Source: Virgibacillus_O xinjiangensis (GTDB lineage: Bacteria > Bacillota > Bacilli > Bacillales > Amphibacillaceae). Taken from it: a stretch of 64,000 nucleotides of DNA. Below, one piece after another: positions 35,284 through 44,086 of the stretch. Location: assembly GCF_042643145.1 (NCBI RefSeq), contig NZ_JBHRSA010000046.1, forward strand, positions 186,001 through 250,000, given 5' to 3'. The notes under the pieces were generated by a model. It was not told where the DNA came from and searched no databases. It saw only the letters and a program-made list of their open reading frames with translations. A program made the position numbers and the translations under genes. How positions within the stretch are numbered: the stretch's first letter is position 1; every line of letters begins with the position of its first letter.

Positions 35284-35320
35284 AGAAAGGTGCTGGAAAA
35301 TGTTCCAGCACCTTTCTTAT
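35284..35320. terminator. Bidirectional terminator after the second catalase
   Basis: AGAAAGGTGCTGGAA pairs perfectly with TTCCAGCACCTTTCT over a 4-nt loop; T-rich on the plus side. Shared with the convergent AGCS gene. Confidence 0.88.
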
Positions 35321-36724
35321 TTAATCTTTATCACTGAATAACGTGATCTTAGGGGCTCCTCCATTCCCATTATAAATGCGGTACATATAATCATCCGTCA
35401 GGCTCTTTACCTCTCTGCTCAGGAAAATCATCGGTATGATATTCAGGATGACGACAATCGCAAGCATCAGATCCACTAATTGCCATACAAATTGGAGGCC
35501 ACCGATGGCACCGATATAGATGGCTATCAGATAGACGATCCGCATTCCTTGTGCTGCTTTCGGATTAAAGAGGTATTCCGCTTGTTTCTCTCCATAGAAT
35601 ATTAGAATACCGATGGTAGTAATGACAAAGAATATGAGGAAGATGGCAATGAATGCACTGCCGAATGTTTCTCCGAATACACTTCCATAAGCGACACTGA
35701 TCATGATAGAAGCCTGTTCAGGCCCTACTTCCTGCCATGCGCCTGTTACAAGGACCACAAGCCCCGACACAGTACAGATGATAATCGTGTCGACAAAAAC
35801 ACTGAAAACACCCCAAAATGCTTGTTTGGACGGATGGTCCGTCTGCGCTGCAGCATGAGCAATGGGAGCAGTACCTACCCCTGCCTCGTTTGAATAAAGA
35901 CCTCTAGCCATTCCCCAACGCAATGCTTGAGCAATTCCCGCACCTGCAAATCCCCCGGCAGCAGAAATCGGTGTGAAAGCATGAGTGAAAATCAATGCGA
36001 AGACATGAGGTAATTCGTCGATATGCACCCCTATTATGATGAATCCAAACAACAAATAGGTAATGACCATGAATGGTACCAGCTTATCGGTTATCTTCGA
36101 GATTCTTTTAATGCCGCCAAACACCATGATACCGATAAGCACAGCAAGGATGATTCCTGTCATACTCTGTGAGAATCCGAACGTTCCCTCTAACTGTGTC
36201 GATATGGAATTGGATTGCACCATTGTACTTGGGATCAATTCAATCATCAGGAAAAACGCAAATAATGTCGCAACTTTGTCCCACCCTAAAGCTTTCTTTA
36301 TGTAATACTGTGGGCCACCTACCCAAATTCCTTTATCATTCTTCTGCCTATATTTTAACCCCAGCAGAATTTCCCCGTATTTTGTCGCCATTCCAATTAA
36401 GGCGACCAGCCACATCCAGAATAAGGCCCCAGGTCCTCCAAGTGCAATTGCTATAGGCACCCCGACGATATTTGTTGCTCCGGCTGTAGAGGCCAGTGCC
36501 GATGTAAATGCCTGAAATGGAGTGATTGTCCCTGTATGCCGGTTCTTCTTGAATACTTGGCCAATCGTCTTTTTCAAGATATGCGGAAAAAGGCGCAATT
36601 GGAAGAACTTCAATCGATATGTATATAGTACTCCCGTGAATAGTAGTAAGGCTGATAACACATAGGTCCACATGAAATCCGATATGCCAGCCACAATAGC
36701 TTCAAATAATTCCATCTGTCTCAT
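35321..36724 (-). CDS. alsT: Sodium:alanine/glycine symporter, AGCS family
   Basis: 467-aa carrier with about eleven membrane helices. Family motifs are visible: TPFQAFTSALASTAGATNIVGV (shown in part; about 64-84), the WMWLVALIGMATKYGE loop and GMARGLYSNEAGVGTAPIAH (about 274-293). Takes up alanine, glycine or glutamine with sodium. ATG 36724 follows GAGGATGGG. Divergent from the parM-like gene. Confidence 0.92.
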   Translation of the reverse strand: MRQMELFEAIVAGISDFMWTYVLSALLLFTGVLYTYRLKFFQLRLFPHILKKTIGQVFKKNRHTGTITPFQAFTSALASTAGATNIVGVPIAIALGGPGALFWMWLVALIGMATKYGEILLGLKYRQKNDKGIWVGGPQYYIKKALGWDKVATLFAFFLMIELIPSTMVQSNSISTQLEGTFGFSQSMTGIILAVLIGIMVFGGIKRISKITDKLVPFMVITYLLFGFIIIGVHIDELPHVFALIFTHAFTPISAAGGFAGAGIAQALRWGMARGLYSNEAGVGTAPIAHAAAQTDHPSKQAFWGVFSVFVDTIIICTVSGLVVLVTGAWQEVGPEQASIMISVAYGSVFGETFGSAFIAIFLIFFVITTIGILIFYGEKQAEYLFNPKAAQGMRIVYLIAIYIGAIGGLQFVWQLVDLMLAIVVILNIIPMIFLSREVKSLTDDYMYRIYNGNGGAPKITLFSDKD

Positions 36725-36779
36725 CCCATCCTCAATATTGTATGTACCTTTATTACCCTTTTCTTAATTTTATTACACA

Positions 36780-36990
36780 TGTTTACCGGAATAAAGGAGG
36801 GAGATGAGAGTTCTGAGAGACTGATATTTTGATGTATACATAAAATGTAAACATGTAAACAAAAAGAAAACATTTGTGTTCTACATACGTGTTCATGTAT
36901 GCAAAAACGTGTACATGCTGATATGACAGTCGTTTGCAATTTTGTAAACATGTAAACATAAGTTGTTTACAAGTGCACAGAATTGTACAC
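36780..36990. repeat. Iteron array, centromere-like site of the ParM/ParR cassette
   Basis: The divergent intergenic region is filled with TGTAAACA-type units. A 16-bp block TGTAAACATGTAAACA occurs twice exactly (36846-36861 and 36943-36958), each holding two units 8 bp apart. Related units are TGTATACA (36833-36840), TGTTTACA in the other orientation (36965-36972), TGTTTACC (36780-36787), and ACGTGTTCATGTATG / ACGTGTACATGC between them. Such iterons upstream of parM-parR are the parC centromere and operator bound by ParR in type II plasmid partition loci. Confidence 0.75.
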
Positions 36991-37003
36991 ACGAAAGTCC
37001 TGA

Positions 37004-37032
37004 TTGCTAAAATCCTCCAAAACTAGTATTCT
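37004..37032 (+). promoter_or_regulatory. Candidate promoter of the parM-parR operon
   Basis: TTGCTA (37004-37009), exactly 17 bp, then TATTCT (37027-37032), next to the iteron array, so that ParR binding could autorepress it. Confidence 0.5.
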
Positions 37033-37075
37033 ATTACTTAACAGTCTAGTTAAATTTGGAAGGGGAATTTATTTC

Positions 37076-38281
37076 ATGAATAATTCAAGAATAGCTGCAG
37101 TTGATGTAGGTAATGATGCGTTGAAGGCAAACTTTGGTAAAATGGAGAATGAATTGTACATACCGAATGTCATTGCCCCAGATTTTGAGGACCGCCCGGT
37201 CATAGGGATTGAGGAACTGGACGATAAAGATGTCATGGAAAACATCCATGTTCGCCTGCACTCTCCTGCACTGGAAGATAATAATGCTGTTTATCGTGTA
37301 GGTAACCTGGCTACTAAAAGTACAAACTCACAGGAGTTGGACCCAGGGAGCAGCAAGTCGGAAGAAGATCAGACTCTCGTCATGCTCTTGACAGCAATTG
37401 CATTGGATGCTGTAGGCAATAGCACAGCACAGCCGGGGAAAGGGAATGTTCTGGATGTGAATTATTCCTTGGGTACAGGACTGCCCCTCCGGGAAGTAAA
37501 AGAAGGTAAGGATGTAGGGTATCGTTCACAGCTTTTGGGTTCTGTCCATCAGGTAGAGTTCCTGGTTACACCAAAACATCAGGGCAAAAAAGTAAATATC
37601 AAGTTTGATGAAGTGAAAGTCTATCCGGAAGGCTTTGCTGCCTATGTCAATCTGATCATGGATAATGATTTGAAAGTGATCAACAAAGATTTAATTGATA
37701 AGCAAATCCTCATCCAGGATATTGGTGGGCTATCGACAGATATTGCTGTCATCCGCAACCGTAACGTGGATGATGATAAGGCACAAGGGTTCAATTTGGG
37801 TGTATCTGAGTCGCTGGAACAGATTCGTGAAGAAATACGCTCCAAACATGGTGTGGAATTGGACAGCCGCCGGGATGTTGTCGATATCATTACGAGAAAG
37901 AATGACCGCCACCATATCATGGTCAGGGGAAGCAGAACGAATGTACATGATATAACCGATCATATCCTACTCGAACTTGCGAAGAAAGAGTACCGCTTCC
38001 TGCGTAATGTGTGGCAGAAGAATTCCCAGTCGGAGATCTGCTACTTTGTGGGCGGTGGTTCTGCAGTACTGAAAGATTACATTAAAGCATTAAATAATAA
38101 AATGGACGGCTTTAATATCGAATTCTTTGAGGATGAGCAGGAAAGCATCTGGATGATGGCCAATGCATACTATAAACTGATTATGGACTATGTGCAGAAG
38201 AAGACGAAAAACGAGAGTAAAAGTGAACATAAGAATGAGCATAAGGGTGCTGAGAAAGCGGCAGAAAAATCGGCTAAGTAA
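37076..38281 (+). CDS. parM: ParM/StbA-like bacterial actin
   Basis: 401-aa actin-fold ATPase of the plasmid segregation group. Phosphate-1 loop AAVDVGNDALKA (about 7-18), phosphate-2 motif IQDIGGLSTDIAVI (about 217-230) and the adenosine motif YFVGGGSAVLKDYI (about 322-335) are intact, so nucleotide binding and polymerisation are likely. The C-terminus ends in an unusual Lys/Glu/His-rich tail after residue ~375. Start is ATG 37076 behind GGAAGGGG; an in-frame TTG at 37004 would run through the promoter. The next gene, 10 bp downstream, encodes a ParR-like adaptor. On a plasmid this pair pushes sister copies apart; the neighbours here are chromosomal. Confidence 0.9.
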   Translation: MNNSRIAAVDVGNDALKANFGKMENELYIPNVIAPDFEDRPVIGIEELDDKDVMENIHVRLHSPALEDNNAVYRVGNLATKSTNSQELDPGSSKSEEDQTLVMLLTAIALDAVGNSTAQPGKGNVLDVNYSLGTGLPLREVKEGKDVGYRSQLLGSVHQVEFLVTPKHQGKKVNIKFDEVKVYPEGFAAYVNLIMDNDLKVINKDLIDKQILIQDIGGLSTDIAVIRNRNVDDDKAQGFNLGVSESLEQIREEIRSKHGVELDSRRDVVDIITRKNDRHHIMVRGSRTNVHDITDHILLELAKKEYRFLRNVWQKNSQSEICYFVGGGSAVLKDYIKALNNKMDGFNIEFFEDEQESIWMMANAYYKLIMDYVQKKTKNESKSEHKNEHKGAEKAAEKSAK

Positions 38282-38291
38282 GTAGGGTGAG

Positions 38292-38876
38292 ATGATGGCA
38301 AAGAAGAGTATCGAACGGGGACAGACGATTACGTTTCGTGTCCCGTCTGACACACCTGATTATCTTTTGAAGCAGCTACAGAGATTGAAAGATAGTGAAC
38401 GGAGGAACTTTTCCAGTCAAATTGCCCAATTTGTACTCAAGGGTGTGAATGAGACCTATGCAAGAGAGAAAGAGACGATAACGGTCCCTTTGCCAAAACA
38501 GCTGACAAAGGAGCAGAAAAGCTGGTTGAAGCACGAACACTCTGAAGCATTGATCGGTACCATCCTCTATCAGCTGTTAAGCGATCCCATGCGAGCGACC
38601 ACGCTGCTCGCTTCACTCAACAGCAATACGACGGATATCGATCAAGCGCTTTACCTGCAGGAAGAACATCCTTTTCCAATGGGAGAAAATCACAGGGAAG
38701 AGCAGACAGAAACTCCGGAACCTCAGGATACGGAAGAAATGGCTGCTACTGCAGAGAAATTGGACAATATCGATATGGACATCCTGGATGATATTCATGA
38801 AGTTACAACAGAGACAGAGAAGGAGACAGAAGAGGAAGATCCGTTGGCAGACTTCTTCTCCAGCATGAATAAATAA
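38292..38876 (+). CDS. parR: ParR-like ribbon-helix-helix adaptor protein
   Basis: 194-aa protein. The N-terminus has a beta strand TITFRVPSDTP then two helices (YLLKQLQRLKDSERRNF, SSQIAQFVLKGV), the layout of ribbon-helix-helix DNA-binding proteins such as ParR. Residues ~120-194 are very acidic and probably disordered, ending in an amphipathic LADFFSSM tail that may contact ParM filaments. Similarity to named ParR proteins is not evident beyond fold and gene order, as is usual for these fast-evolving adaptors. Start ATG-ATG after GGTGAG. Confidence 0.75.
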   Translation: MMAKKSIERGQTITFRVPSDTPDYLLKQLQRLKDSERRNFSSQIAQFVLKGVNETYAREKETITVPLPKQLTKEQKSWLKHEHSEALIGTILYQLLSDPMRATTLLASLNSNTTDIDQALYLQEEHPFPMGENHREEQTETPEPQDTEEMAATAEKLDNIDMDILDDIHEVTTETEKETEEEDPLADFFSSMNK

Positions 38877-38918
38877 AGGGTCGATAGTACCGATGAGCAG
38901 TGTGAGGATAAATACACG

Positions 38919-38960
38919 ATAAACCACCCCTACTCTTGGTGAGAGTAGGGGTGGTTTATG
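38919..38960. terminator. Hairpin after the parM-parR operon
   Basis: AAACCACCCCTACTCT pairs with AGAGTAGGGGTGGTTT (16 bp), a very stable stem, but the T run after it is short (TTTATG). Confidence 0.7.
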
Positions 38961-38989
38961 TCTGTTGGTAAACAATCGCTTGGATATGC

Positions 38990-39137
38990 TATAATTTTAG
39001 TTTGATAAGACTGTTTAATAAAGATGGTAATAGAGGTATATAGAAAGAGTGCAAGTAGCCCTTCAGGTTACATAAAAAAGCTGGAAACCAGTGCGCTGTT
39101 GGTATAAGAGTCTGCGCCTGGAATAGGAGGTAGCAAA
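38990..39137 (+). promoter_or_regulatory. Promoter -10 and structured leader of the MurE-like gene
   Basis: A TATAAT box lies at 38990-38995, giving a leader of about 135 nt. It contains three short hairpins: GTAGCC / GGTTAC, CTGG-AAA-CCAG and GCGC / GCGC around 39091-39119, then AGGAGG. It does not match a riboswitch class I know. It may regulate translation; otherwise it is an ordinary leader. Confidence 0.4.
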
Positions 39138-40613
39138 ATGAATGTACAGGACTTATTTCAATCCATTGATTTAGTGGACAACCCGACCATCTACGACATT
39201 GACGTGTCTGGGATTGCCTACCATTCTCAAAAGGTTTCCAAAGGAGATCTTTTTGTCTGTATAAAAGGGTATAAAACGGATGGACACCAGTATCTAGCCG
39301 ATGCGGCAGAACGCGGAGCCGAAGTGGCCGTAGTGGAAGAAGTACAAGAGCATATCGATATTCCGCAGTTCCGGGTAGCCAACTCCAGGAAGGCTCTGGC
39401 CCAGCTGGGAGCAGCGTTCTATGGCCATCCTTCCAGCAAGATGCATATGATCGGAATTACAGCGACCAATGGAAAAACGACCACTTCCTATATGGCCAAT
39501 GCGATTCTTGAGCAGGAAGGATTAAAGACAGGGCTGATTGGAACGGTCCATATCAAGAATGGAGAAGATTCGATCCCATCAGAATTGACCACACCCGAAT
39601 CACTCGATTTACAGTATTACTTGCGGGAGATGGTGGACAATGATGTATCCCACGTGACGATGGAGGCTTCTTCTGCAGCGCTTGAAATGTCACGTGTGGA
39701 GGCGGTGGACTATGATATCGTAACATTGAATAATATCAGTGAGGAACATATAGATACCCATGGGTCCTTTGAAAAATATTTCGCGGCTAAGTCCAGTCTG
39801 ATAAAAAAGGCCTCTAAAGACAGCTTTGCTGTTCTGAACTTGGATGATGAGTATTCAGCATCTCTTGCGGACCAGACACAGGCTAATGTTGTCAGTTTTG
39901 GAGTCAATAACAAAGAGGGCCATACGTACTGCAAGGATCTTGATTTAAGTACAGGTAGGGCCCGCTTTACCTTTGTCATCCAAAAAGGTTTTCAAGCCAA
40001 CGGCAAAGAGTATCAGCCAGGGGAGTTTAACATAGAACTTTCCGTGCCAGGACTCCATTCGGTTTATAATTCCATGGTAGCCATTGTCATCGGTCTGCTG
40101 AGCGGTGTCTCCATTCCGAATATTCAACAGGCCATGAAGGACTTCAAAGGGGTCCCAAGGAGATTTGAGTTCATTCATGAGGATCGCTTTAAGATTGTCG
40201 ATGACCACTTTGCTAACCCCGGCAACATCCAAGTGACATTGGAGACATTGACTGAAATGAAGTTCTCCAACCTGCATCTCGTGTACGCAATCCGAGGCCA
40301 ACGGGGACCAGAAATCAATAGAGATAACGCCGAGATTATTGCAGAGTGGGCATCCAAGCTGAACTTGACTGAGATTATTGCTACGAAAAGTATCTCCAAC
40401 ACGACGGAAAAAGATAAAGTAACGGAAGCGGAAGTTGACGCGTTCCTCCAGGTGATGGATAGAGCTGGCATCGATGTAAGACTTTATGATGAGCTGCCTG
40501 ATTCCATCAATGAGTCCATATCGCGGGCAGAAGAAGATGATGTCATTCTTTTGGCAGGCTGTCAGGGAATGGATGATGCGTGCGGAATCGTACAAGAAAA
40601 GCTGGGTTCTTAA
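39138..40613 (+). CDS. MurE-like Mur ligase family protein, atypical
   Basis: 491 aa with the three-domain layout of UDP-MurNAc-tripeptide synthetases: an N-terminal UDP-sugar domain (KVSKGDLFVCIKGYKTDGHQ, about 34-53), a central ATP domain with P-loop GITATNGKTTTSY (about 110-122) and a C-terminal ligand domain. The DNPR motif for diaminopimelate or lysine recognition is absent, VDYAHTP of normal MurE is VDDHFANP (about 354-361), and the last motif is AGCQGMD instead of AGKGHE. It is a paralogue with a changed third substrate. It stands alone, away from a division cluster. AGGAGG is 7 nt before ATG 39138. Confidence 0.8.
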   Translation: MNVQDLFQSIDLVDNPTIYDIDVSGIAYHSQKVSKGDLFVCIKGYKTDGHQYLADAAERGAEVAVVEEVQEHIDIPQFRVANSRKALAQLGAAFYGHPSSKMHMIGITATNGKTTTSYMANAILEQEGLKTGLIGTVHIKNGEDSIPSELTTPESLDLQYYLREMVDNDVSHVTMEASSAALEMSRVEAVDYDIVTLNNISEEHIDTHGSFEKYFAAKSSLIKKASKDSFAVLNLDDEYSASLADQTQANVVSFGVNNKEGHTYCKDLDLSTGRARFTFVIQKGFQANGKEYQPGEFNIELSVPGLHSVYNSMVAIVIGLLSGVSIPNIQQAMKDFKGVPRRFEFIHEDRFKIVDDHFANPGNIQVTLETLTEMKFSNLHLVYAIRGQRGPEINRDNAEIIAEWASKLNLTEIIATKSISNTTEKDKVTEAEVDAFLQVMDRAGIDVRLYDELPDSINESISRAEEDDVILLAGCQGMDDACGIVQEKLGS

Positions 40614-40639
40614 CCCTTTAATCAGCGCCAATGCCATTT

Positions 40640-40672
40640 GGCCTGCCCAACTCATACAGGGCAGGCCTTTTT
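40640..40672 (+). terminator. Terminator after the MurE-like gene
   Basis: GGCCTGCCC pairs with GGGCAGGCC over a 10-nt loop, then five T residues. Confidence 0.88.
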
Positions 40673-40761
40673 ATATGGAGATGTCCCATTTCCCGGGGAA
40701 TAAAGCCGATACTTTTTGGGAAACTATGCTGGAGACCACTATACAGCAGAGGTGGAGGTAT

Positions 40762-41373
40762 ATGGAATTTGATTTGATTTGGAAAGCTGTTGTCATAATT
40801 GTAGGAGGAACCTTTCTCTTGCGTTTTGCCGGCAGAAAATCCATTTCCCAAATGACCCTGGCGCAGACGGTGATCATGATCGGTATCGGATCCTTGCTCA
40901 TACAACCGATTGCGGGAGAAAGTGTCTGGTTGACACTGGGGGTGGGCCTGGTATTAGTTTTAAGCTTAATTGCTTTGGAGTTCATTCAGATCAAGGGGGA
41001 TTTTTTTGAAAGCTTGATTACCGGGAAGTCCAAAGTACTGATTGAAAATGGGCAAATTCAGCAGAAAAACCTTCGGAAGGTAAGGCTGACTGTTGATCAG
41101 CTGGAAATGAACCTTCGTCAAAAAAATGTAACTAGGATCAGTGATGTGCAGTGGGCGACATTGGAGCCTAATGGCCAGGTGGGGTTCATCCTGAAGGAAG
41201 AGGCACAGCCTGCAACCAAGAAGGAGTTGCAACAGCTTAACCAGCGGCTCGATCTTCTGCTTGGCCAGAGCAATGTCCCTCAGCAGCCCGTGCCCCCAGA
41301 TGAGCAGGAAGACTTGTTTGCTGAAGTGAAAAGGAAGAGCCATAACAACACTCCGCCCAACCATTTGCAATAA
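40762..41373 (+). CDS. DUF421 membrane protein (YetF-like)
   Basis: 203-aa protein with three membrane helices (about 8-25, 33-52, 58-78), then a soluble domain of two small alpha/beta units with the conserved GKSKVLIENGQIQQKNLRK stretch (about 92-110). Function unknown; B. subtilis has several such proteins. Start is ATG 40762, next to GGAGG and AGAGG; the longer upstream frame covers the terminator and is not coding. A terminator stem (AACACTCCGCCC / GGGCGGGGTGTT) spans the end of the gene, about 41347-41385. Confidence 0.85.
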   Translation: MEFDLIWKAVVIIVGGTFLLRFAGRKSISQMTLAQTVIMIGIGSLLIQPIAGESVWLTLGVGLVLVLSLIALEFIQIKGDFFESLITGKSKVLIENGQIQQKNLRKVRLTVDQLEMNLRQKNVTRISDVQWATLEPNGQVGFILKEEAQPATKKELQQLNQRLDLLLGQSNVPQQPVPPDEQEDLFAEVKRKSHNNTPPNHLQ

Positions 41374-41480
41374 GGGCGGGGTGTTTTCGTGGTACTGCGG
41401 TAAGAAAGTAACTGAAGGTGCAGTTTAAACCTAGGGGATTACGTAAATAGAATAACAAAAGCGATTATGGAGGGAAATAA

Positions 41481-42326
41481 ATGACAAACAATCCTTATGG
41501 GGATAAGGTAATGCCCCTCACGTCGAAACAGAGCGGGAAAACCCATTTGGTCGGCGAAGATGTCTATTGTTACACCAATCAGATCGTGAATGTATTTTTT
41601 GTCGGCAATCGAAACCAGAGAAAGGGTTGGGTTTTAGTAGATGCAGGCATGCCTAGGTCTGCAGATAAAATCATTGAACATGCAGAAGATTTATACGGTG
41701 AGGGAGCAACTCCCGAAGCTATTGTTTTGACACATGGGCATTTTGACCATGTCGGTGCTTTGCCTGATTTGGCGGAGAAATGGAAGGTGAACGTCTATGC
41801 CCATCCGTTGGAGATTCCCTACCTCACAGGGGAAACCTCCTATGATAAGCCTGACCCGACAGTTGATGGTGGCGCCGTAGCAAAGCTATCTGGCTTCTTT
41901 CCAAATGAACCCGTCGATTTGAGTGGGTATGTAAAGGAATTGCCGCAGGATGGCAGCATTCCCGAAATGCCGAACTGGAAATGGCTTCATACTCCAGGGC
42001 ATACGCCGGGTCATGTCTCACTCTATCGGGAATCTGACAGGACGTTGATTGCAGGGGATGCCTTCACCACCGTAAAACAGGATGAGATGTTCGAAGTCGT
42101 TAAGCAGGATAAGGAAATTAATGGTCCACCAGTTTATTTCACTCCTAACTGGGAGGACGCAGAGAAATCCGTGAAAAAGCTGGCTGATCTTCAACCGCTC
42201 CATGCAGGAACTGGCCATGGGCTTCCTATGACAGGAGAAGAATTGGAGAAGGGGCTTACCGAACTAGCCACGACATTCAAAGAAAAAGCAGTACCCAAAC
42301 ATGGAAAATATGTAGATGGTCAATAA
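41481..42326 (+). CDS. MBL-fold metallo-hydrolase
   Basis: 281-aa metallo-beta-lactamase fold hydrolase. The metal motif THGHFDHVGA (about 90-99), then HTPGHTPGH (about 171-179), D near 190 (AGDAF) and a final His near 252 (GTGHGLPM) supply two metal sites. Substrate unknown; glyoxalase II, lactonase and other activities share this fold. ATG follows GGAGGG. Ends at a palindromic terminator shared with the BCCT gene. Confidence 0.88.
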   Translation: MTNNPYGDKVMPLTSKQSGKTHLVGEDVYCYTNQIVNVFFVGNRNQRKGWVLVDAGMPRSADKIIEHAEDLYGEGATPEAIVLTHGHFDHVGALPDLAEKWKVNVYAHPLEIPYLTGETSYDKPDPTVDGGAVAKLSGFFPNEPVDLSGYVKELPQDGSIPEMPNWKWLHTPGHTPGHVSLYRESDRTLIAGDAFTTVKQDEMFEVVKQDKEINGPPVYFTPNWEDAEKSVKKLADLQPLHAGTGHGLPMTGEELEKGLTELATTFKEKAVPKHGKYVDGQ

Positions 42327-42360
42327 AAAGGATGTACGGAGCTTATCCGTACATCCTTTC
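42327..42360. terminator. Bidirectional terminator between the hydrolase and BCCT genes
   Basis: AAAGGATGTACGGA pairs perfectly with TCCGTACATCCTTT (14 bp, 5-nt loop). Confidence 0.85.
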
Positions 42361-42363
42361 ATA

Positions 42364-43962
42364 TTAGCTGTTTTTATTTTCTCTTTTACGGGCCACTATG
42401 TCACGAGGCTCCAAGTAAATGGTCGGGGGCTGATAGTTTCTATGTGCCCGAATATCTTCATTGGAAGCCTTGATGAAGGACCAAGCAAGAAGAACCATGA
42501 TGAACATGACAGGAAAGCCTGCGACAATACTTGCGGTCTGCAGTGTTTCAAGGCCTCCGATAAACATCAGAGCAAGTGGCAGGATCGTCAGAGTGAAGGC
42601 CCAGAACATACGATGCCACCTTAATGGTTCTCCCCCTTTCACCCTAGTTTGCGCAACCGCGGCCAATATATAGGAAGCTGAATCAAACGTAGTAGCCAGG
42701 AACAGGATGGCCAGGATCGTGAAGATCGGTACAATCAATACAGAAAGCGGCAGTTCATGAAGAATCGCTATGATTGCTGCCGGTGCACCATTTTCATTCA
42801 TAAACGAAATCACGTCGAATTCACCGCTCAACTGCAGGTAGAGGCCGAAATTCCCCATAATTCCGAAGAACAGCACACAGCCCAGTGTCCCATATATCAT
42901 GGTGCCAAGGATCATTTCCTTGATGGTTCTGCCACGTGATATACGGGCGACGAACAAGCCGACAAACGGGGCGTAGACCACCCACCATGCCCAATAGAAC
43001 ACAGTCCATGCTTCCGGGAACCCTGTTGCTTCATCACCGATGAGTGGCGCCATCGGTTCAAGCCAGGTTGACATGGAGAAGAAATTGTCACCAATCACTC
43101 CGAAGCTTGAAAAGGTTGTTTCACTGATGAAAACCGTTGGACCGAAAATGAATATGAAAAGGAGGATGAAAATCGTCAATACCAGGTTGATATCACTTAA
43201 TACACGAATCCCCCTCCGCAAACCAGAATAGGCACTAATGCCGAAAATAATGGTACAGAGCAACATGATTGCAGCCTGCAATCCAAGCGTCACAGGTATT
43301 CCGGTAATATCATTGATACCCTCTGCAATCATGGGTGTTCCAAGTGCCAACGTGGTCCCGGCACCACCGAGTAAACCAAATATGAACAGGATGTCCACAA
43401 TAACCCCGACCGGCCCATCGACATATTTACCTAATACGGGCCGAACAGCTTCACTGATTTTCAATACCGGCTTCTTCCGGACATAGTAAAAATATGCAAT
43501 TGGCAGTGCTGGCAAGGTATAGATGGCCCAAGCAACAGGCCCCCAGTGGTACATGCCATAAGAGGCTGCCCATTGGATGGCTTGCTCGGAACCCGGTTGA
43601 TCACCAAACGGCGGCCCCTGATAGTAATATGCCCATTCGATCATTGCCCAATATAGGATACTTGAACCGATCCCTGCAGAGAAAAGCATGGCGGCCCAAG
43701 AGAATGTACCGAATTCCTTCTTTACATCTTTACTCCCAAGCTTTATCTGACCGCTTTTGCTGAATGCCACATAAAGTAGGAAAATCAACGCACCCATACC
43801 CAACATAAGGTATAAAACTCCAAAATTTCCGGTCATAAATTCGTTGGCAGCGTTGATCACTTCTGCCCCAGCTTCCGGGAAGAAAACTAACGGAAGCACG
43901 ACACTGAATAGAACAGCCAATGCCCCGATAAATGTGGGCCAGTCAATCAGTTTATTATTCAT
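42364..43962 (-). CDS. BCCT-family carnitine/betaine transporter
   Basis: 532-aa carrier with twelve helices, of the betaine/choline/carnitine family (OpuD/CaiT/BetP). The betaine-binding region on helix 8 reads FYWAWWVVYAPFVGLFVARISRG (given in part), and helix 4 has the conserved WAMIEWAYYYQGPPFG stretch. ATG 43962 is 9 nt after AAAGGA; an ATG 27 nt upstream (43989) would precede that ribosome site. Divergent from the GbsR-like gene and three carnitine enzymes, so L-carnitine is the likely cargo; betaine or choline are possible. Confidence 0.9.
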   Translation of the reverse strand: MNNKLIDWPTFIGALAVLFSVVLPLVFFPEAGAEVINAANEFMTGNFGVLYLMLGMGALIFLLYVAFSKSGQIKLGSKDVKKEFGTFSWAAMLFSAGIGSSILYWAMIEWAYYYQGPPFGDQPGSEQAIQWAASYGMYHWGPVAWAIYTLPALPIAYFYYVRKKPVLKISEAVRPVLGKYVDGPVGVIVDILFIFGLLGGAGTTLALGTPMIAEGINDITGIPVTLGLQAAIMLLCTIIFGISAYSGLRRGIRVLSDINLVLTIFILLFIFIFGPTVFISETTFSSFGVIGDNFFSMSTWLEPMAPLIGDEATGFPEAWTVFYWAWWVVYAPFVGLFVARISRGRTIKEMILGTMIYGTLGCVLFFGIMGNFGLYLQLSGEFDVISFMNENGAPAAIIAILHELPLSVLIVPIFTILAILFLATTFDSASYILAAVAQTRVKGGEPLRWHRMFWAFTLTILPLALMFIGGLETLQTASIVAGFPVMFIMVLLAWSFIKASNEDIRAHRNYQPPTIYLEPRDIVARKRENKNS

Positions 43963-44086
43963 TTTATCCAATCCTTTCTGTGTGTTCATGAAGAATAATT
44001 GGTTGGAATTACAGTAAGTTCAGTCTTCATGTATCACTAGTAAGCCTGCCTAATGGTATCAAAGGGAACTTACATCTACAACCGGC

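Noticed and set aside
40486..40761. Long N-terminal extension of the DUF421 protein
   Set aside because: The segment covers the end of the MurE-like gene and its terminator; the family begins at the membrane helix after ATG 40762.
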